Shown piece by piece: positions 4,613 to 6,849 of a DNA stretch of 6,849 bases. Every line of letters begins with the position of its first letter. Within the stretch, counting starts at the first letter, position 1. The notes beneath the pieces were generated by a model. The model was not told where the DNA came from. It was given only the letters and a program-made list of their open reading frames with translations, and searched no databases. A program made the position numbers and the translations under genes. Origin of the DNA: Pseudomonadota bacterium (GTDB taxonomy: Bacteria > Pseudomonadota > Gammaproteobacteria > Xanthomonadales > Xanthomonadaceae); NCBI GenBank assembly GCA_023439425.1, contig JAEXNZ010000111.1, positions 1 through 6,849 of the forward strand. The letters run 5' to 3'.

Positions 4613-5950
4613 ATGCCACGTCACATCCGTTCTGCCTGGCTGAAGACCCTCGCCACCCTGGCCGTTCTGCTGCTGGCCGCCGTGCTGGTGGGTCTGGCGA
4701 CCGGGCATGTGTGGATGTGCATCGCGCTGGTGTCGATCGGCGCGCTGGTGTGGCACTACTGGCGGCTGCGCGCCGTGCTGGGCCGGCTGACCGCCCGCCA
4801 GCGCTGGGAGACCGCCAGCGGCACCGGGGTGTGGAACGAACTGGACCGTGTGCTGTATCGCAACCAGGTCGAAATGCGCACCCGCAAGCGCCGCCTGCTG
4901 GACATGCTGCGCAGTTACCGCGCGGCCGCCGCCGCACTGCCCGATGCGGTGGTGGTGGTGGACCGCAACAGCCAGCGCGTGCAGTGGTTCAATGAAGCGG
5001 CGACGTCGCTGCTGGGGCTGCATCATCCGGGTGACCTGGGCGAGGCACTGGTGGAACGGCTGCAGCCGATGCCGCTGGCGCACTGGCTGGCCGGCGGGCG
5101 CAACGCCGAGCCGATCCTGGACGTGCCGTCGCCGGTGGACCCGGCGATCCGCCTCAACCTGCGCCTGATCCCCTACTCCGCCGACCACTGGCTGCTGATC
5201 GCGCGCGACGTGAGCAAGCTGCTGCGCCTGGAACAGGTGCGCCGCGACTTCGTTGCCAATGTGTCGCACGAACTGCGCACGCCGCTGACCGTGGTGCACG
5301 GCTACCTGGACATGATGGACCCGGAGGATTTCCCGGGCACCGGGCCGATGCTGGAGGAAATGCGCAAGCAGTCCCAGCGCATGGCCCAGCTGGTCGAAGA
5401 CCTGCTGACCTTGTCGCGGCTGGAGTCGCAGGAACACACCGAAGAAGAGACCGTGGCGATGGCCCCGATGCTGGCCACCCTGCGTCGCGAGGCGGAAGCA
5501 CACAGCCAGGGCCGGCATCAGATCAGCGTGACCGACACCGCCGGCGTGGACCTGCTGGGCTCGACCAAGGAACTGCACAGCGCGTTCTCCAACCTGGTCA
5601 CCAACGCGGTGCGTTACACGCCGGCAGACGGCCGCATCGAGGTGCTGTTGGCGCGCGAAGGCCAGGGCGTGGTGCTGTCGGTGCGCGACACCGGCTACGG
5701 CATTCCGGCCAATCACCTGCCGCGGCTGACCGAGCGCTTCTACCGCGTATCCAGCAGCCGTTCGCGCGAAAGCGGCGGCACCGGGTTGGGCCTGTCCATC
5801 GTCAAACACATTCTGGGCCTGCACCATGCACGCTTGGACATCCAGAGCGAAGTCGGCAAGGGCAGCACGTTCTCGTGCCACTTTGATGCCGACCACGTGC
5901 GCGCGCGCACCGAAGCCGCTCTTCCTACTGCCGAAGACTTCTCCGCATGA
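4613..5950 (+). CDS. phoR: Phosphate regulon sensor histidine kinase PhoR
   Basis: A 445-residue inner-membrane kinase, partner of PhoB. Two adjacent membrane segments (about 10-30 and 33-48) leave almost no periplasmic loop, as in PhoR, which senses phosphate through the Pst transporter rather than by a periplasmic ligand domain. A charged linker (51-100) leads to a PAS domain (about 102-200; LPDAVVVVD, VQWFNEAA). The dimerisation and phosphoacceptor domain has SHELRTP with H219. The ATP-binding domain shows the N box NLVTNAVRYTP (327-337), G1 DTGYGIP (359-365), F box ERFYRV (374-379) and G2 GGTGLGLSIVK (388-398). The frame stays open upstream into phoB, but the ATG at 4613 gives the expected basic N-terminus. 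No clear ribosome binding site precedes it, so translation probably depends on coupling to phoB. Its stop overlaps the ppk1 start. Confidence 0.95.
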   Translation: MPRHIRSAWLKTLATLAVLLLAAVLVGLATGHVWMCIALVSIGALVWHYWRLRAVLGRLTARQRWETASGTGVWNELDRVLYRNQVEMRTRKRRLLDMLRSYRAAAAALPDAVVVVDRNSQRVQWFNEAATSLLGLHHPGDLGEALVERLQPMPLAHWLAGGRNAEPILDVPSPVDPAIRLNLRLIPYSADHWLLIARDVSKLLRLEQVRRDFVANVSHELRTPLTVVHGYLDMMDPEDFPGTGPMLEEMRKQSQRMAQLVEDLLTLSRLESQEHTEEETVAMAPMLATLRREAEAHSQGRHQISVTDTAGVDLLGSTKELHSAFSNLVTNAVRYTPADGRIEVLLAREGQGVVLSVRDTGYGIPANHLPRLTERFYRVSSSRSRESGGTGLGLSIVKHILGLHHARLDIQSEVGKGSTFSCHFDADHVRARTEAALPTAEDFSA

Positions 5951-6849
5951 GCACCCTTGTTCCCATCGCACTGCCGACGGACACCGATTCGCTGCGCGAG
6001 CCGTCGCTGTACATCAACCGCGAACTGTCGCAGCTGGACTTCAACTTCCGCGTGCTGGCCCAGGCCATGGACCCGCAGGTGCCGGTGCTGGAGCGGCTGC
6101 GCTTCATGTGCATTTCCTGCACCAACCTCGACGAATTCTTCGAGATCCGCGCCGCCGCCGTACGTCATGCGCAGGAGTTCGGCCTGCCGCCGGCACCGGA
6201 CGGCATGACCCCGCAGGCGATTCTGGGGGCGATCCACGACCGCGCCGCCGAACTGGTGGACCAGCAGTACCGCTGCTGGAATGAAACCCTGCGCCCTGCC
6301 CTGCACGACGCCGGTATCGACGTGCTCGGCCGGCACTCGTGGAACCACCGCCAGAAGCGCTGGCTGCGGGCGTACTTCCGCAACGAGATCATGCCGGTGC
6401 TGTCGCCACTGGGCCTGGACCCGTCGCATCCGTTCCCGAAGATCCTCAACAAATCGCTGAACATCGTGGTGGTGCTCAAGGGTACCGACGCGTTCGGCCG
6501 CGCCGGTCACCTGGCCATCGTGCGCGCACCGCGCTCGCTGCCGCGCATCATCCAGCTGCCGGATTCGCTGGGCAACGGCGCGCAGACCTATGTGTTTCTG
6601 TCCTCGGTGCTGTCCACTTTCGTGGACGAGCTGTTTCCGGGCATGGAGGTCCAGGGGGCCTACCAGTTCCGCGTGACCCGAAATTCCGAGCTGGTGGTGG
6701 ACGAGGAAGAGGTCGAGAACCTGGCGCTGGCGCTGCGCGATGAACTGGTGGACCGCGGCTACCGGCCAGCGGTGCGGCTGGAGATCGCCCACGACTGCCC
6801 GCGTGAGATCGTGCGCACGCTGCTGCAGAACTTCGGCCTGACCGAAAAC
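5947..6849 (+). CDS. ppk1: Polyphosphate kinase 1, N-terminal part (runs off the window)
   Basis: The first 301 codons of PPK1, which reversibly builds inorganic polyphosphate from ATP; the complete enzyme is usually close to 700 residues. The N domain (about 20-125) shows LYINRELSQLDFNFRVL and LERLRFMCISCTNLDEFFEIR, where N60 corresponds to the ATP-contacting Asn45 of E. coli PPK. The H (head) domain follows, with VLSPLGLDPSHPFP (151-164) and LNKSLN. The catalytic histidines lie in the C-terminal domains beyond the window, so activity cannot be confirmed here. The frame is open to the last base, with no stop. The ATG overlaps the phoR stop as ATGA (5947-5950). Only a weak GAAG lies 10 bases upstream, which suggests translational coupling to phoR. 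The position places polyphosphate synthesis under the same promoter as phoBR. Confidence 0.96.
   Translation, partial: MSTLVPIALPTDTDSLREPSLYINRELSQLDFNFRVLAQAMDPQVPVLERLRFMCISCTNLDEFFEIRAAAVRHAQEFGLPPAPDGMTPQAILGAIHDRAAELVDQQYRCWNETLRPALHDAGIDVLGRHSWNHRQKRWLRAYFRNEIMPVLSPLGLDPSHPFPKILNKSLNIVVVLKGTDAFGRAGHLAIVRAPRSLPRIIQLPDSLGNGAQTYVFLSSVLSTFVDELFPGMEVQGAYQFRVTRNSELVVDEEEVENLALALRDELVDRGYRPAVRLEIAHDCPREIVRTLLQNFGLTEN

Noticed and set aside
4583..5971. 462-codon minus-strand open frame opposite phoR
   Set aside because: It mirrors a well-supported kinase with all motifs in frame. Long antisense frames are common at this GC content; its product is His/Gln/Arg-rich with no recognisable domain.
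5740..6792. 350-codon minus-strand open frame opposite phoR and ppk1
   Set aside because: Same reason: it shadows PPK1, whose family motifs are clear, and its own product resembles no family I know.

Overview
The window is high-GC, densely packed chromosomal DNA from a gammaproteobacterium of the Lysobacteraceae (Xanthomonadaceae), most likely Stenotrophomonas. The strongest clue is a set of four short hairpin repeats carrying a GTAG head, as in the SMAG family of REP elements described in Stenotrophomonas maltophilia. The gene products also fit: an NAD-type isocitrate dehydrogenase and a phoB-phoR-ppk1 cluster. The assignment to genus is inference.

Layout. Positions 1-110 hold a rho-independent terminator for a gene off the left edge, a tandem pair of SMAG repeats, and a hairpin just past the icd stop. 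Three genes follow on the minus strand. In transcription order they are glutaredoxin (grxC, 1954-1658), an AhpD-like carboxymuconolactone decarboxylase family protein (1661-1269, 4-bp ATGA overlap with grxC), and NAD-dependent isocitrate dehydrogenase (icd, 1118-111). A 150-base gap with a SMAG hairpin and a candidate icd promoter separates icd from the first two. The divergent gap at 1955-2109 leads into plus-strand genes: a periplasmic M48 metalloprotease with a TPR tail (BepA-like, 2110-3750), then phoB (3918-4607), phoR (4613-5950) and the first 301 codons of ppk1 (5947 to the window end).

How the genes work together. PhoR (membrane sensor kinase) and PhoB (response regulator) control the response to phosphate starvation, and PPK1 makes polyphosphate. 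phoR starts 5 bases after phoB ends, and ppk1 overlaps phoR by 4 bases, so the three read as one operon. Upstream of phoB lies a good Pho box (7-4-7 direct repeat) placed 10 bases before a -10-like hexamer, so PhoB probably activates its own operon, including ppk1. Glutaredoxin and the AhpD-like protein form a separate two-gene thiol-redox unit.

The gene content is ordinary housekeeping and stress-response material. I saw no sign of a previously undescribed system, mobile element, CRISPR array or foreign island. The points worth a second look are the Pho-box arrangement, the coupled phoBR-ppk1 operon, the grx/AhpD-like pair, the SMAG repeats, and the non-ATG start choices for grxC and the M48 protease.
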